Shown here in pieces: positions 50,663 to 60,739 of a stretch of DNA of 64,000 nucleotides; within the stretch, counting starts at the first letter, position 1; the number at the start of each line of letters is the position of its first letter. Below the pieces are notes generated by a model. The model did not search any database. It saw nothing but the letters and a program-made list of their open reading frames with translations, and was not told the DNA's origin. Both the position numbers and the translations under genes were made by a program. This DNA is from Hyphomicrobiales bacterium (lineage in GTDB: Bacteria > Pseudomonadota > Alphaproteobacteria > Rhizobiales > Beijerinckiaceae), in assembly GCA_027484655.1 (NCBI GenBank), contig JAIXSM010000052.1:1-64000 (forward strand), read 5' to 3'.

Positions 50663-51672
50663 AGCCGATAGCCTCCCTCCTCGCCGCTCTCGCCATTACG
50701 GCCGCCTCCGCCGCCGCGCTGGCCCAACCCGCCATTCATTCGCTGCCTGCCAAGGCCTTCGATCCTGACGAGATCGCCGTCGCTGTCCAGAACCGCAGCG
50801 AGCCGGTGCTCTGCGCGGAAAAGGACAACATCCAGATCGATTTCGCCTCGCCCACGGTGAAGAGCTTCCGCGTGCAGGCGGTGCATCCCGCCTACATCGG
50901 CACGATTGGCGTTGACCGCTATCTGCCCGACTTCACGGCCTGCGACATGAGCAGCGACCCGGTTGTCGCCACGTCCGTGAAAAAGACCGTGCGCCGCACG
51001 ATTTACGAGACGCCCGACTTCCAGCTCGTCGCCTACACGTACCCCACGTTCTGGCGCCCGGCGAACACGCCCGTGCGCATCATCGATCCAGAGAACAAGA
51101 TCGACCAGACGTTCAAGGAAATCCACCTCATGCAGGTGTGGACGCTCCATCGCGAGCGCGCCGAGGAGGTTCTCGTCGTCTATCCGCCGGACGGATACTG
51201 GCGTGCGCGGCCGCTGCCCTTCGCCGACATGCGCTGGACGGCGTACGGCTCGTCCTTCCTTGTCGGCCCTGTGGAGATGCAGGAGCGCCCCATCGTCGAC
51301 ATCAAGCTGATTACCTACAACGCGAAGGACAAAACCTTCACGCTCGACTTCGCCCGCGGCGGTTCGGCGAAGCTGTCCATTCAGGCGCTCGATCAGGAGC
51401 ACATGGCGATTGACGTGGCGCTTGAGGGCGCCATCCCGCGCAACCTGCCGTTCGCCTCGCTGCGCTCCATGTACATCACCGAGACCAACAACGACGCCGC
51501 CCGCGTCGCGTGGAAGCCCAGGGGCGCGAACCGCTGGGGCGAGGCGCATGTGATGGACTTCAAGACCGCGGAAGCCACGGAGATGTGGGTGGGTCGCACT
51601 GTCGCCTCCAAGCACAACACCTCCGCGCCCGACATGGTGCTCGGCCGGTTCAAGGCTGAACCGAAGAAGTGA
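50659..51672 (+). CDS. Conserved-looking periplasmic protein of unknown function in opgH operon
   Basis: 337 residues. Signal peptide MKPIASLLAALAITAASAAALA, then a beta-rich soluble domain. Two Cys (VLCAEKDN and FTACDMSS) lie in the first third. Repeated blocks of aromatic and charged residues, AYTYPTFWRPANTPVRIID and DGYWRARPLPFADMRWTAYGSSF, look like a carbohydrate-binding surface, but this is only an impression. I do not recognise the family, and it is not OpgG or OpgD, whose motifs are absent. Its start overlaps the opgH stop (ATGA) and its stop overlaps the next start (GTGA), so all three are made together and it probably helps glucan export or modification. Confidence 0.75.
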   Translation: MKPIASLLAALAITAASAAALAQPAIHSLPAKAFDPDEIAVAVQNRSEPVLCAEKDNIQIDFASPTVKSFRVQAVHPAYIGTIGVDRYLPDFTACDMSSDPVVATSVKKTVRRTIYETPDFQLVAYTYPTFWRPANTPVRIIDPENKIDQTFKEIHLMQVWTLHRERAEEVLVVYPPDGYWRARPLPFADMRWTAYGSSFLVGPVEMQERPIVDIKLITYNAKDKTFTLDFARGGSAKLSIQALDQEHMAIDVALEGAIPRNLPFASLRSMYITETNNDAARVAWKPRGANRWGEAHVMDFKTAEATEMWVGRTVASKHNTSAPDMVLGRFKAEPKK

Positions 51673-52631
51673 GTTCATCCGCGCGGCGCATACCCTTGAT
51701 CGACGCCGTTCGCGGCGTCGCTCTCGTGGGCATGTCCGCTTACCATCTGGTCTGGGATCTCGCGTTCTACCACCTGATCCCGCGCGAGATCTTTCTGGAT
51801 CCGCGCTTTCAGGCGTTCGGCCATGGCGTGGCGATCTCGTTCCTGACGCTGGCGGGGGTGAGCCTCGCGCTCGCCTCCCGCGACGGGTTTGACGCGAGGG
51901 CGTTCGCCCGCAGGCTGGCCATTGTGGGCGGGGCCGCCGCGCTCGTGTCCCTTGGCACATATGTCTATCTGCCCGAGGCGTTCGTCAGCTTCGGCATCCT
52001 TCATTGCATTGTCGCCGCGAGCCTGCTGGCGGCGCCCTTCGTGCGCGGGCCATGGATCGTTCCGCTCGCGGTCGGCGTCGCGCTTGTCATCACGCCGTCT
52101 GTCCTGCGCTCCGAGGCGTTCAACGGGTCGAACTGGTGGCTGGGCGTGGGGGTCGCAGAGCCACGCACCCTCGATTGGCGCCCGCTGCTGCCATGGAGCG
52201 GGTTCACGCTCATCGGCCTTGCGCTCGCCCGGGCGTGGCTCGCGCGCGGGCTGCCTCAAACGATGGTGGACTGGCGCCCTCGCGGAGCGGCGGGGCGGGC
52301 GCTCGCGTTCGCCGGCGGGCGTTCGCTGCTTGTCTATCTCGTGCATCAGCCGGTGCTGATCGGGCTCGTTTTCCTCGCCGCGGCGGTGATCGGTCCTGTC
52401 GCTGGCGTTGCGGAGGCGGAAGCGCGCTTCCGGGGCGCATGCGCGCAGCAGTGCGCCGCCGCCGGGCCTGATCTTGCATGGTGTGAGCGCGCCTGCGCCT
52501 GCGTCGAGCAGGAGGCCAAGCGCGAAAGCCTGTGGCGCCAGACGCTCGAAAACAAGTTCACGGCTCAGCAGCGGGCGCGGTTCGACGACATTGCCCGCGC
52601 ATGCCTGCGGCCCCACGCCTCGCCGCCCTGA
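51669..52631 (+). CDS. DUF1624 acyltransferase-like membrane protein with Cys-rich C-terminal tail
   Basis: 320 residues from the GTG at 51669, overlapping the previous stop. The N-terminal RIPLIDAVRGVALVGMSAYHLVWDLAFYHLIP is diagnostic of DUF1624, and seven or so hydrophobic helices follow up to about residue 240. The last 75 residues form an unusual tail, EARFRGACAQQCAAAGPDLAWCERACACVEQEAKRE, with six Cys in about 30 residues, which should face the periplasm. Family members are related to membrane acyltransferases; in this operon it may add a succinyl or similar group to the glucan, the role of OpgC elsewhere (inference). Confidence 0.85.
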   Translation: MSSSARRIPLIDAVRGVALVGMSAYHLVWDLAFYHLIPREIFLDPRFQAFGHGVAISFLTLAGVSLALASRDGFDARAFARRLAIVGGAAALVSLGTYVYLPEAFVSFGILHCIVAASLLAAPFVRGPWIVPLAVGVALVITPSVLRSEAFNGSNWWLGVGVAEPRTLDWRPLLPWSGFTLIGLALARAWLARGLPQTMVDWRPRGAAGRALAFAGGRSLLVYLVHQPVLIGLVFLAAAVIGPVAGVAEAEARFRGACAQQCAAAGPDLAWCERACACVEQEAKRESLWRQTLENKFTAQQRARFDDIARACLRPHASPP

Positions 52632-52635
52632 TCGA

Positions 52636-54054
<1,419 letters not shown>

Positions 54055-54300
54055 GGCGGCTCCAAGTCAGCGATTGCGTCACAAAAATGGCTTTCTGCGC
54101 TTTATTCGTAACATCAGATATTATTTTTCGGATGCATTTTTGTTGGAACTCCCGCCGCAGCTCTGGGTTGACGGGTGGAGCGGGGCGTTGCGGCGGGGGA
54201 GACCCCGGCGCTCCCGCCAGTCAGGCCTCGCCCTCCAGGGGTGGGGCGCCACACACCCGAGCAGCGCCTGAAGCGCTGACGTGCGGAGATCGGATCCAAC

Positions 54301-54591
54301 ATGGAAACGGACAACACGACCCGACAGTCGACCCGTGGGTTCGCCTCGATGGACCCTGAAAAGCAACGCCAGATCGCCCGCAAGGGCGGCACCAGCGTGC
54401 CAAAGGAGAAGCGCAGCTTCTCGCGCAACCGCACCCTCGCCGCCGAGGCCGGTCGTAAGGGCGGCCAGAGCGTCCGGCCTGCTCTGCGCAGCTTCTCGCG
54501 GGATCACGAGCTTGCCAGCGAGGCCGGCCGCAAGGGCGGCTACGCCTCCCACGGGGTGCGGGAGGCCGATGGGCGCGACACGGAGCGCTGA
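54301..54591 (+). CDS. KGG-motif general stress protein
   Basis: 96 residues with three repeats of the con-10/YciG type: KQRQIARKGGTSV, LAAEAGRKGGQSV and LASEAGRKGGYAS, each about 25 residues apart and joined by SFSRNR or SFSRDH linkers. Proteins with this KGG domain are small, hydrophilic and induced by general stress or desiccation; their mechanism is not known. It is divergent from fumC, with 246 bases between them, and converges on phhB. The sequence before its ATG has GGAG thirteen bases upstream. Confidence 0.9.
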   Translation: METDNTTRQSTRGFASMDPEKQRQIARKGGTSVPKEKRSFSRNRTLAAEAGRKGGQSVRPALRSFSRDHELASEAGRKGGYASHGVREADGRDTER

Positions 54592-54641
54592 TCGTCTCGT
54601 TCACATCAGGGGACGGGCCATAGGTCCGTCCCTGTCTCGCC

Positions 54642-55007
54642 TCAATCGGCCAGAACGTAGGCGTGCGCGGGTTCCGCGGGCGTTCCTTCCAGCGGCCCCC
54701 CTGCTGCGGGGCGCCAGGCGATAACCGCCTCAATCTGCTGCGCCAGCGCGAAGTCGCGCTCTGTCACGCCCCCGGCGTCGTGGCTCCAGAGAACCACCTC
54801 CACCTTGCCCCATGAGAGCGCGATGTCGGGATGGTGCCAAGCGGCTTCCGCGAGGTGTCCGATGGTGGTGGTCACCACAAGCGCGCTGCGAAAACCGTTC
54901 ACTTTGTAGATCCGCCGCAGCGTCTTTCCGTCGAACCGCCACGCAGGCAGCGCCTCGCTGACGCGCCGCGCCGCCTCCTCTGTCCCGATGACATTCGTCC
55001 CTGTCAT
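54642..55007 (-). CDS. phhB: Pterin-4a-carbinolamine dehydratase
   Basis: 121 residues from the ATG at 55007 (GGGGAG upstream); a longer frame starts at 55091. The enzyme dehydrates 4a-hydroxytetrahydropterin, the by-product of aromatic amino acid hydroxylases, and can also act in other pterin-dependent reactions. The signature E-x3-H-H-P-x5-W-x9-W/H-x8-D is complete: EAAWHHPDIALSWGKVEVVLWSHDAGGVTERD. No phenylalanine hydroxylase gene is in the window. It is the second pterin-related locus here, about 6 kb from the ribA/pterin-synthase-like cluster. Confidence 0.93.
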   Translation of the reverse strand: MTGTNVIGTEEAARRVSEALPAWRFDGKTLRRIYKVNGFRSALVVTTTIGHLAEAAWHHPDIALSWGKVEVVLWSHDAGGVTERDFALAQQIEAVIAWRPAAGGPLEGTPAEPAHAYVLAD

Positions 55008-55129
55008 GATCGCTCCCCACGCGGCGAAGCCGGAGCGGACACCGCCCGGCTCGATCAATATGTCGCGCTGGCTGTCCGTTTCGACGCGCAATCTTGTCGA
55101 TCCTCGCTCCGCTCCGGTCGGATTGCGCT

Positions 55130-55720
55130 TTAGCTCGCCATGGCGACCTTCGCGGCGTGGGGAGTCTGCTGGCCGCAGGCTGGCAAGGCTGCTCGCAGCG
55201 CCTCGGTCGCCGCGTCGAACTCCCGTTGCAGGGCGTCAAGGCGCGCGGCGCCGTCTGCTGCGAGTTCATGGGCTGAAAGCTCGCGCCATTTCAGACAGAG
55301 GCCATAGACCCTGCGCGCGCCCACGTTCGCCGCGCTGCTGCGCAGGGCGTGTGTCTGGGCGGCGAAGTCGCTGGCGTTGCCCGCCGCGACCGCGGCGGCG
55401 ATGCGCAGCATGAGCACCCGCCCCTCCGCCTCGAATTGCTCCGCGACCTCCCGCACGAAGGCCTCCTCGCCGATGGCCCGAAGCGCCGCGAGGGCGGAGA
55501 GGTCCAGAACCGGCTCCGTCGGGATCAACGGATCGGGCGCGCTCGCTGGCGGCTTGCCCCTTTCGCCCCGGCGATAGAGCGTGGCGGCGCCGGCGGCGGC
55601 GAGACCGGCTGCGGCGGCCGCGGCGAGGCGATGTTCGCCCCACAGCGGCGCGCTTGCGACAGCGACGAGGAACCCGGCGAACAGGATTGCGGCGGAGCGG
55701 AGCAGCAGAGGTCTTGTCAT
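55130..55720 (-). CDS. Membrane-anchored histidine phosphotransfer (Hpt) protein
   Basis: 196 residues. The N terminus has two hydrophobic helices (SAAILFAGFLVAVASAPLWG and LAAAAAAGLAAAGAATLY), then a linker, and a four-helix Hpt domain from about residue 75. The phosphoryl-accepting His is in AAQTHALRSSAANVGARRV, matching the H-x-L-K-S-x-S-x-x-x-G pattern with Arg for Lys. It lies 8 bases downstream of the REC-PAS-GGDEF-EAL gene on the same strand, so phosphotransfer to or from that receiver domain is plausible (inference). Confidence 0.88.
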   Translation of the reverse strand: MTRPLLLRSAAILFAGFLVAVASAPLWGEHRLAAAAAAGLAAAGAATLYRRGERGKPPASAPDPLIPTEPVLDLSALAALRAIGEEAFVREVAEQFEAEGRVLMLRIAAAVAAGNASDFAAQTHALRSSAANVGARRVYGLCLKWRELSAHELAADGAARLDALQREFDAATEALRAALPACGQQTPHAAKVAMAS

Positions 55721-55728
55721 GGGCGCTT

Positions 55729-57876
55729 TCAGGCGGACAGGGGGAAAGCTTGATTGCTCAGGAGCAGCCTCACAAACTCATCCTCCGGCATGGGGCGGGC
55801 GAAGTGATATCCCTGCCCGAAGTCGCAGCCCTCCTCGCGCAGTTGTTGCGCCTGGGACGCGGTCTCCACGCCCTCGGCGAGGATCTCCAGCCCCAGCCCG
55901 TGCCCCAGATGCACAATGGCGCGCACGATGGCGAGATCGCTGAGGCTCTGGTGCAGGTCGCGCACGAAGCACTGATCGATCTTGATGCGGGTGACGGGCA
56001 GGCGCTTCACGTAGCTGAGGGATGAATAGCCCACGCCGAAATCGTCCATGGCGATGCGCACCCCCATGTCGCGCACGCGCGCCAGATCGCCGGCGGCGCA
56101 ATCAATCTGGTCCAGCAGGGTGCTTTCGGTGATCTCCAGCTCCAGAAATCGTGGGTCAAGGCCGGCAGCGCTCAACGCCGCCGACACCGCGCGGGGCGTC
56201 CTGCCGTCCGTAAGCTGGGAGGGCGACAGGTTCACGGCGACCGGCACGCCCGTTCCCTGGCGGGTTTGCCATCGCCGGGCGGCGCGACACGCCTCGCCAA
56301 GCACCCATTCCGTGATGGGTCGGATCAACCCGTTTTCTTCCGCCCTTGGCAGGAAGGCGCCGGGCTGAACAAGGCCAAACTGCGGGCGATTCCAGCGCAT
56401 CAGCGCCTCGGCGCCGATGATTCGGCCGCTCCTGAGATCGACCTGCGGCTGATACCAGACGACGAACTCCTCCCGGTCGAGCGCCAGTCGCAGCTGGCGG
56501 TCGAGCAGCGCCTCCCGATGCAGCCGCTCGTTCATGTCGGCCGCGAAGAAGCAGTAGCGATTCCCGCGCTCTACCTTCGCCCGGTACATGGCCATGTCGG
56601 CGTTCTTCAGCAATTCCTCGCAGTCGCCCCCGTCCTCGGGGTGCAGCGCGATGCCGATCGACGCGGTGGCCCGGGCCGGCGCGCCCTCGAACTGGTCCGC
56701 GCTCGACACAACGTCGAGAAGACGCCGCGCAAAGTCCGCCGCGTCCTGGCTGTTGGCGACATGGGTCTGGATGACCGCGAACTCGTCGCCCCCGAGCCGC
56801 GCGAGCGTGTCTTCCTCCCGCACTGCGGCGCGCAGCCGGTCCGCCACCGAGCGGATGTAGCGATCGCCCGCGGAATGGCCGAGGAGGTCGTTCACGGTCT
56901 TGAAGCCATCGAGGTCCAGGAGATGGAGCGCGAACACCTGGTCTCCGCGCCGCGCGCGCACGATTTGCGCCCGCAGGCTTTCGTGCAGCAGGGCGCGGTT
57001 CGCGAGCCCTGTCAGCGGGTCGTGGTGCGCCATGTGACGTAAATGCGTCTCTGTGCGCTTCTGGGCTGTGAGGTCCAGCGACGACGTCAGGATCGCCGTC
57101 ACGGCGTTATCCCGGCTCATGATCGGAAACTTGCCGGTGAGGAAGTGTCGCCGTTCGCCGGAGGCGCCGACCAGTTCCTCCTCGAAGGACTGGATCGGCA
57201 CGCGTCCCTCGAACACCACGCGGTCGAGGGCGAGGCTGCGCGCAGCCCGTTCCGCCTCCAGCACAGTTGCGACGTTTCGCCCCACCACGGCTTCCGCGTC
57301 GCAGCCGAGGAACTGGTTGAACGCGGCGTTGGCGAACACGATGCGCCCGTCCGGGGCCGTGGCGCTGATCATCATCGGCAGGGTGTCAATCACCTGCGCG
57401 AGGCGTTCGGAGGAGTCGCGCAACTCCCGCTCGCGGGTGCGCTCGCTGTGCTCCAGTTCCTGCGCGAGGCTTGTGGCGCGGGCCGCCAGCAGCAACTGAT
57501 GCTTGTGCAGCTTGAGAAGGTTGCGCGCGCGGGTCACAAACTCGTGGTGATCCACAGGGGAGTGCAGGAAATCCGTCGCCCCAGCCTCAAGCGCCCGCAG
57601 CCGGAAGGTGCGCTCCTCGTAAACGGTGATTACGATCACCGGAATGTCCGATGCGTCGGGCAACTCCCGGAAACGGCGAATGAACTCCGCTCCGTCCATG
57701 CCAGGCATCTTGTAATCTGTGATGACGAGATCCGGCGCGTTGTCGGCCAGCCAGGCGAGCGCGGAGTCTGGATCCGCGAACGTGCGCACGGTGATGTCCG
57801 GCTCGATGGACGCCGCGAGCTTGGCGAAGATGTTCCGGTTCGTGCTTCTGTCATCGACAATGACAATCAGCGACAT
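55729..57876 (-). CDS. REC-PAS-GGDEF-EAL cyclic-di-GMP signalling protein
   Basis: 715 residues from the ATG at 57876. Order: receiver domain (1-125) with D8/D9 and phospho-acceptor D54 (VITDYKMPG) but Ser106 where the conserved switch Lys normally sits (DFLHSPVD); PAS domain (about 155-275); GGDEF (280-445) with intact GGDEF at 362-366 and inhibitory site R353-x-x-D356; and EAL (455-710) with EALMRW at 490, NLSPSQL, ELEITEST, MDDFGVGYSS, KIDQCFV, EGVET and QGYHFARP. Both the synthesis and hydrolysis active sites look intact. It is followed by the Hpt gene. Output probably adjusts motility or surface polysaccharide. Confidence 0.95.
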   Translation of the reverse strand: MSLIVIVDDRSTNRNIFAKLAASIEPDITVRTFADPDSALAWLADNAPDLVITDYKMPGMDGAEFIRRFRELPDASDIPVIVITVYEERTFRLRALEAGATDFLHSPVDHHEFVTRARNLLKLHKHQLLLAARATSLAQELEHSERTRERELRDSSERLAQVIDTLPMMISATAPDGRIVFANAAFNQFLGCDAEAVVGRNVATVLEAERAARSLALDRVVFEGRVPIQSFEEELVGASGERRHFLTGKFPIMSRDNAVTAILTSSLDLTAQKRTETHLRHMAHHDPLTGLANRALLHESLRAQIVRARRGDQVFALHLLDLDGFKTVNDLLGHSAGDRYIRSVADRLRAAVREEDTLARLGGDEFAVIQTHVANSQDAADFARRLLDVVSSADQFEGAPARATASIGIALHPEDGGDCEELLKNADMAMYRAKVERGNRYCFFAADMNERLHREALLDRQLRLALDREEFVVWYQPQVDLRSGRIIGAEALMRWNRPQFGLVQPGAFLPRAEENGLIRPITEWVLGEACRAARRWQTRQGTGVPVAVNLSPSQLTDGRTPRAVSAALSAAGLDPRFLELEITESTLLDQIDCAAGDLARVRDMGVRIAMDDFGVGYSSLSYVKRLPVTRIKIDQCFVRDLHQSLSDLAIVRAIVHLGHGLGLEILAEGVETASQAQQLREEGCDFGQGYHFARPMPEDEFVRLLLSNQAFPLSA

Positions 57877-57990
57877 CGAATCCTCGTGGCGCAAAAGCGC
57901 GTCAGTCGCGCCTCTCATGACTTGAGCGTGGCGCTACTATTCACGGACAGGCTTAAGGATCGATCAACAGAAACCCGTTGCTGGCAACGG

Positions 57991-59295
57991 TTAGTTACGT
58001 CCGATGCTGACGTAATGGAAACCCCGGCGGCGCATATCGACTGGCCTGTAAATATTGCGCAGGTCGATAACGACCGGCTGGGCCATGACCCCCTTGATGC
58101 GCGCGAGATCAAGCGCACGGAAGGCGTCCCATTCCGTCAGGATCACAAGCGCATCGGCGCCCTGCGCGCAGGTGTAGGGATCGTCGCAGAAAGCGACGCC
58201 CGCCAGCATGGGGCGCGCCTGCTCCATGGCTTCGGGGTCGAACGCCCGCACCGTCGCGCCCATGGATTGCAGCGCCGGGATGATCGCCAGCGACGCAGCG
58301 TCGCGCATGTCGTCGGTGTTGGGCTTGAAGGCCAGACCCAGGACGGCGATCGTCTTGCCGCGCAGGGATCCGCCGCAGGCCTCGAGGATCTTTTCCGCCA
58401 TGCGACGCTTGCGGCTTTCGTTGGCGGCCGCGACCGTCTCGACGATGCGCACAGGCGCGCCCGCATCCTGCGCGGTCTTGATGAGCGCGTGGGTGTCCTT
58501 GGGGAAGCATGAGCCGCCGTAGCCCGGCCCCGCGTGGAGAAACTTCGAGCCAATCCGGTTGTCGAGGCCGATGCCGCGCGCCACGTCCTGCACGTTGGCC
58601 CCCACCTTCTCGCACAGGTCGGCGATCTCGTTGATGAACGTGATCTTCGTCGCGAGGAAAGCGTTCGCCGCGTACTTGATGAGCTCCGAGGTTCGCCGCG
58701 AGGTGAACACAAGCGGCGGCTGGTTGAGATAGAGCGGCCGGTAGATCTCCTCCATCGGCTCGCGCGCGCGGGCATCGTCGAGGCCGATCACGATGCGGTC
58801 GGGTCGCTTGAAGTCGGTGATCGCTGCGCCCTCGCGCAAAAACTCCGGGTTTGAGACGACCGCGAACTCCGCGTCCGGGCGCGCCTCGCGGATGATGCGC
58901 TCCACCTCGTCGCCGGTGCCCACCGGCACGGTCGACTTCGTAACGATGACCGTGAAGCCGTCGAGAGCCATCGCGATTTCGCGCGCGGCCTCGTAGACGA
59001 AGGTGAGGTCCGCATGGCCGTCGCCGCGCCGCGACGGGGTGCCCACCGCGATGAACACAGCTTCAGCGCTGCGAACGGCTTCGGGAAGCTGCGTGGTGAA
59101 GGAGAGACGGCTGGCGCGCACGTTGGCGGCGACAAGATCATCGAGGCCCGGCTCGAAGATGGGAATCTCGCCGCGGCGCAGGGCGGCGATCCGGCTCTCG
59201 TCCCGGTCCACGCACGTCACGTCATGGCCGAAATCGGCGAAGCACGTCCCCGAAACGAGGCCGACGTATCCTGAACCGATCATCGCAATGCGCAT
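57991..59295 (-). CDS. ugd: UDP-glucose 6-dehydrogenase
   Basis: 434 residues. The enzyme oxidises UDP-glucose to UDP-glucuronate for exopolysaccharide or lipid sugars. The NAD motif MRIAMIGSGYVGLVSGTCFADFGH, the catalytic Cys in GPGYGGSCFPKDTHAL, and the C-terminal LGLAFKPNTDDMRDAASLAIIP are all diagnostic. It is on the minus strand between the amidohydrolase operon and the cyclic-di-GMP gene, with 114 bases to the latter. A GC hairpin lies about 100 bases upstream. Confidence 0.97.
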   Translation of the reverse strand: MRIAMIGSGYVGLVSGTCFADFGHDVTCVDRDESRIAALRRGEIPIFEPGLDDLVAANVRASRLSFTTQLPEAVRSAEAVFIAVGTPSRRGDGHADLTFVYEAAREIAMALDGFTVIVTKSTVPVGTGDEVERIIREARPDAEFAVVSNPEFLREGAAITDFKRPDRIVIGLDDARAREPMEEIYRPLYLNQPPLVFTSRRTSELIKYAANAFLATKITFINEIADLCEKVGANVQDVARGIGLDNRIGSKFLHAGPGYGGSCFPKDTHALIKTAQDAGAPVRIVETVAAANESRKRRMAEKILEACGGSLRGKTIAVLGLAFKPNTDDMRDAASLAIIPALQSMGATVRAFDPEAMEQARPMLAGVAFCDDPYTCAQGADALVILTEWDAFRALDLARIKGVMAQPVVIDLRNIYRPVDMRRRGFHYVSIGRN

Positions 59296-59398
59296 CGAAT
59301 CTCCTCCGCGGGCGCGCGAACATTAGCACTGCGGACGCTTGAGCGAAACCTCGTCGAGCCCCTGTCCCAGCGTCAGGCGGGGCCATTCCCGCAACGCA

Positions 59399-59424
59399 GA
59401 ACCCCGCCCTTCCGGGCGGGGTTC
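59399..59424 (-). terminator. GC-rich hairpin after the amidohydrolase gene
   Basis: GAACCCCGCCC and GGGCGGGGTTC form a perfect 11-bp stem around a TTCC loop, 30 bases past the amidohydrolase stop codon on the minus strand. The trailing minus-strand bases are not a T-run, but the stem is strong enough to separate this operon from ugd. Confidence 0.65.
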
Positions 59425-59453
59425 CTTGGGCGTTTCCTCAATGTTTTTTGATC

Positions 59454-60698
59454 TCAGGCGCCGACGTAGGAGCCGTACTTGATGAGGTTCTGCTTCTGCC
59501 CCTCGTTGCGCGGGGGCAGCTTGAACAGCTTGTGCGCCGTGCCGCCGAGGATGTTGTGGCGGGCCTTGTCCGTCAGGAACGGCAGATCCCAGATCGTGGA
59601 GGGAAGGTCGAAGTCCCAGTGCGGATAGTCGGAAGCGTAGAGGAGCTGCGTTTCCGCGTTGATCATGCGGAACGTGGTCTCCAGCGCCTCCATGTCCTGA
59701 ATCTCCATGGGCTGCGACGAGTAGAACATGTCGCGCATGTAGTCGGACGGCTTCTTCTTGAGCAGCGGGCACTCGGACGGGCGCAGCATGAACTCGTGGT
59801 CGAGGCGCTGCATCAGGAACGGGATCCACGCCAGACCAGCTTCGATCCACAGCACGGGCAGCTTCGGGAAGCGCTCGCCCATGCCGTTCACGACCCAGTT
59901 CGTGCAGTGCAGGATGTTGAACCACGAGAAGCCCAGCGCGTGCGCCGAGATGAAGCGGTTGCAGCTCTGGAAGGTGTGCGAGCCCCAGTGCGGGCCGGAG
60001 TGGAAGGCGAGGGTCAGCCCCCGCTCTTCCAGCGCGCGATAGAGCTTCATGTAGGCGTTGTCCTGCACCGCCATCTTCTCGCGCACGGAGGTCACCATGA
60101 AGCCGCCGACGCCCTTGCGGTCGCCGAAGGTCTCGACCATCCGCAGGGAGCCTTCCGGATCGCTGAAGGGCAGCGAGATCATGGTGTACATGCGGTCGTT
60201 GCTGTCAGGCAGCGCCTGCTCGGTGACCCAGCGCGCATACGCCCAGCATAGCTCGAACTCCATCTCCTTCTGGGGATGCAGGCCGACGTTGAGCATGCCC
60301 GTGGGGAACAGGCAGGAGTAATCGACGCCCATGGCGTCCATCCAGCGCTCGCCGAGCTGCGCGTCGCGCTGGCGGCCGCCCTCGGTCTTCTCCGAGGAGC
60401 GCAGCGGATAGCGGGTTACGCGACCGCCCATGTCCTGATAGCCGAAGCCGCTGGGCATCACGTTGCCGCGGCCCTGCTTGGCGCGCGACGACATGGCGAG
60501 CTGGCGCAGAACGTCGTTCTCCATGTAGGGGAGAATTTCGCCAAAATTTTCGTTCTCGTAGTGGTGGGCGTCGCAATCGACGATCAGCACGTCCTCGAAC
60601 TTGCGGTCGCGCGCCTGCTTGGCGGCGTGGGCGAGCAGCTTCGAGGTGTTGAGTTCTTCGACCGTTACGCGCCGGCCGCGGTCAGAAATGAGATCCAT
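59454..60698 (-). CDS. Amidohydrolase-2 family protein
   Basis: 414 residues. The metal-dependent TIM-barrel fold (ACMSD-like group) is recognised by VLIVDCDAHHYENENFGEILPYM near the start, LTLAFHSGPHWGS in the middle, and LLYASDYPHWDFDLPS towards the end, which supply His and Asp metal ligands. Members hydrolyse or decarboxylate aromatic acids. The final segments (MEIQDMEALETTFRMI) and KLFKLPPRN are family-like. It lies downstream of the Lys/Ala-repeat protein and Rieske protein, which suggests a redox-assisted catabolic system (inference). Confidence 0.88.
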   Translation of the reverse strand: MDLISDRGRRVTVEELNTSKLLAHAAKQARDRKFEDVLIVDCDAHHYENENFGEILPYMENDVLRQLAMSSRAKQGRGNVMPSGFGYQDMGGRVTRYPLRSSEKTEGGRQRDAQLGERWMDAMGVDYSCLFPTGMLNVGLHPQKEMEFELCWAYARWVTEQALPDSNDRMYTMISLPFSDPEGSLRMVETFGDRKGVGGFMVTSVREKMAVQDNAYMKLYRALEERGLTLAFHSGPHWGSHTFQSCNRFISAHALGFSWFNILHCTNWVVNGMGERFPKLPVLWIEAGLAWIPFLMQRLDHEFMLRPSECPLLKKKPSDYMRDMFYSSQPMEIQDMEALETTFRMINAETQLLYASDYPHWDFDLPSTIWDLPFLTDKARHNILGGTAHKLFKLPPRNEGQKQNLIKYGSYVGA

Positions 60699-60739
60699 GG
60701 CGTGTTCCTATCTTCGATGTTTGTTGGTTTGCGCGCAGC

